From Bacteroidales bacterium (GTDB lineage Bacteria > Bacteroidota > Bacteroidia > Bacteroidales > UBA10428), in the NCBI GenBank assembly GCA_016935595.1, contig JAFGQQ010000461.1:1-5139 (forward strand): a DNA stretch of 5,139 nt, given 5' to 3'. Shown here piece after piece: positions 4,890 to 5,139 of this stretch. A program made the position numbers and the translations under genes. The stretch's first letter is position 1. Every line of letters begins with the position of its first letter. The notes beneath the pieces were generated by a model that was not told the DNA's origin, ran no database searches, and saw nothing but the letters and a program-made list of their open reading frames with translations.

Positions 4890-5139
4890 TACATAGTTTT
4901 ACGGAAAAAGCCTGGGATGACTATATTTTTTGGCTTGAGAATGATAAGAAAATGCTCAGAAAAATCAATAATCTCATTAAAGATATTAAACGAAACCCTT
5001 TTGAAGGTTTAGGCAAACCTGAGAAATTAAAACATGAATTAAAAGGTTACTGGTCAAGAAGGATTGACCATGAGCATAGGTTAGTATATAAAGTTCTAGA
5101 AAATGATATAATAATTGCAAGTTGCAGGTTTCATTACGA
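4886..5139 (+). CDS. yoeB: YoeB-family mRNA interferase toxin (3' end cut by window)
   Basis: This is the toxin of the module, a RelE-superfamily ribosome-dependent endoribonuclease that cleaves mRNA at the ribosomal A site and halts translation. It starts at an ATG overlapping the antitoxin stop (ATGA, 4886-4889); the frame stays open for 84 codons plus two bases to the window edge. It aligns without gaps to 84-residue E. coli YoeB: KAWDDYIFW (8-16), NPFEGLGKPE (37-46), GYWSRRI (54-60), EHRLVY (63-68) and the C-terminal CRFHY (80-84). The catalytic residues reported for YoeB fall at the same numbers: Glu46, Arg65, His83 and Tyr84. The toxin thus looks intact and active. The two trailing bases, GA, show at least one more residue (Asp or Glu) before the stop, or a sense codon at least, so the protein is slightly longer than E. 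coli YoeB. Only the last few codons are missing. Confidence 0.94.
   Translation, partial: MIHSFTEKAWDDYIFWLENDKKMLRKINNLIKDIKRNPFEGLGKPEKLKHELKGYWSRRIDHEHRLVYKVLENDIIIASCRFHY

Overview
The window is strongly AT-rich DNA that looks like a member of the Bacteroidota. Four signs point that way: perfect TAnnTTTG promoter elements upstream of three transcription units, no clear Shine-Dalgarno sequences, a short 63-residue cold-shock protein carrying VKFFN where CspA has a Trp, and a signal peptide ending in Ser-Gln at its cleavage site. The genus cannot be told. No rRNA, tRNA, CRISPR array or complete insertion sequence is visible.

Layout. Bases 1-581 hold no supportable gene, only inverted repeats and, at the right edge, a promoter. 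Two co-directional genes follow on the + strand: a condensation/alcohol-acetyltransferase-like enzyme with an HxxxDG motif (582-1886), then a zinc-ribbon protein with six predicted membrane segments that resembles DUF6320 (1899-2621). They probably form an operon. They converge on a minus-strand pair: a secreted or periplasmic protein of uncertain, possibly DUF1990/SRPBCC-like, family (3263-3976), followed by a degenerate CPBP-family membrane protein (2618-3250). The two convergent stop codons overlap in one TTAA. A 310-base AT-rich divergent intergenic region (3977-4286) leads to a monocistronic cold-shock gene (4287-4478) closed by a clear intrinsic terminator (4515-4548). The right end is a YefM-YoeB type II toxin-antitoxin module (4635-5139, toxin cut by the window edge). 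It has its own promoter and an operator-like cluster of GTAC-centred palindromes.

How the genes work together. The acyltransferase and its membrane neighbour plausibly act together in an acyl-transfer step at the membrane; the substrate is unknown. The secreted protein and the CPBP-like protein are a second, unassigned envelope pair. The toxin-antitoxin module is the most securely understood part: the antitoxin binds both toxin and operator DNA, and the toxin keeps every known catalytic residue. The most interesting structural signals are the 12-bp register of palindromes in the toxin-antitoxin promoter, a 15-bp repeat shared between that promoter and the region upstream of the cold-shock gene, and the loss of the Glu-Glu-Arg motif in the CPBP-like protein.
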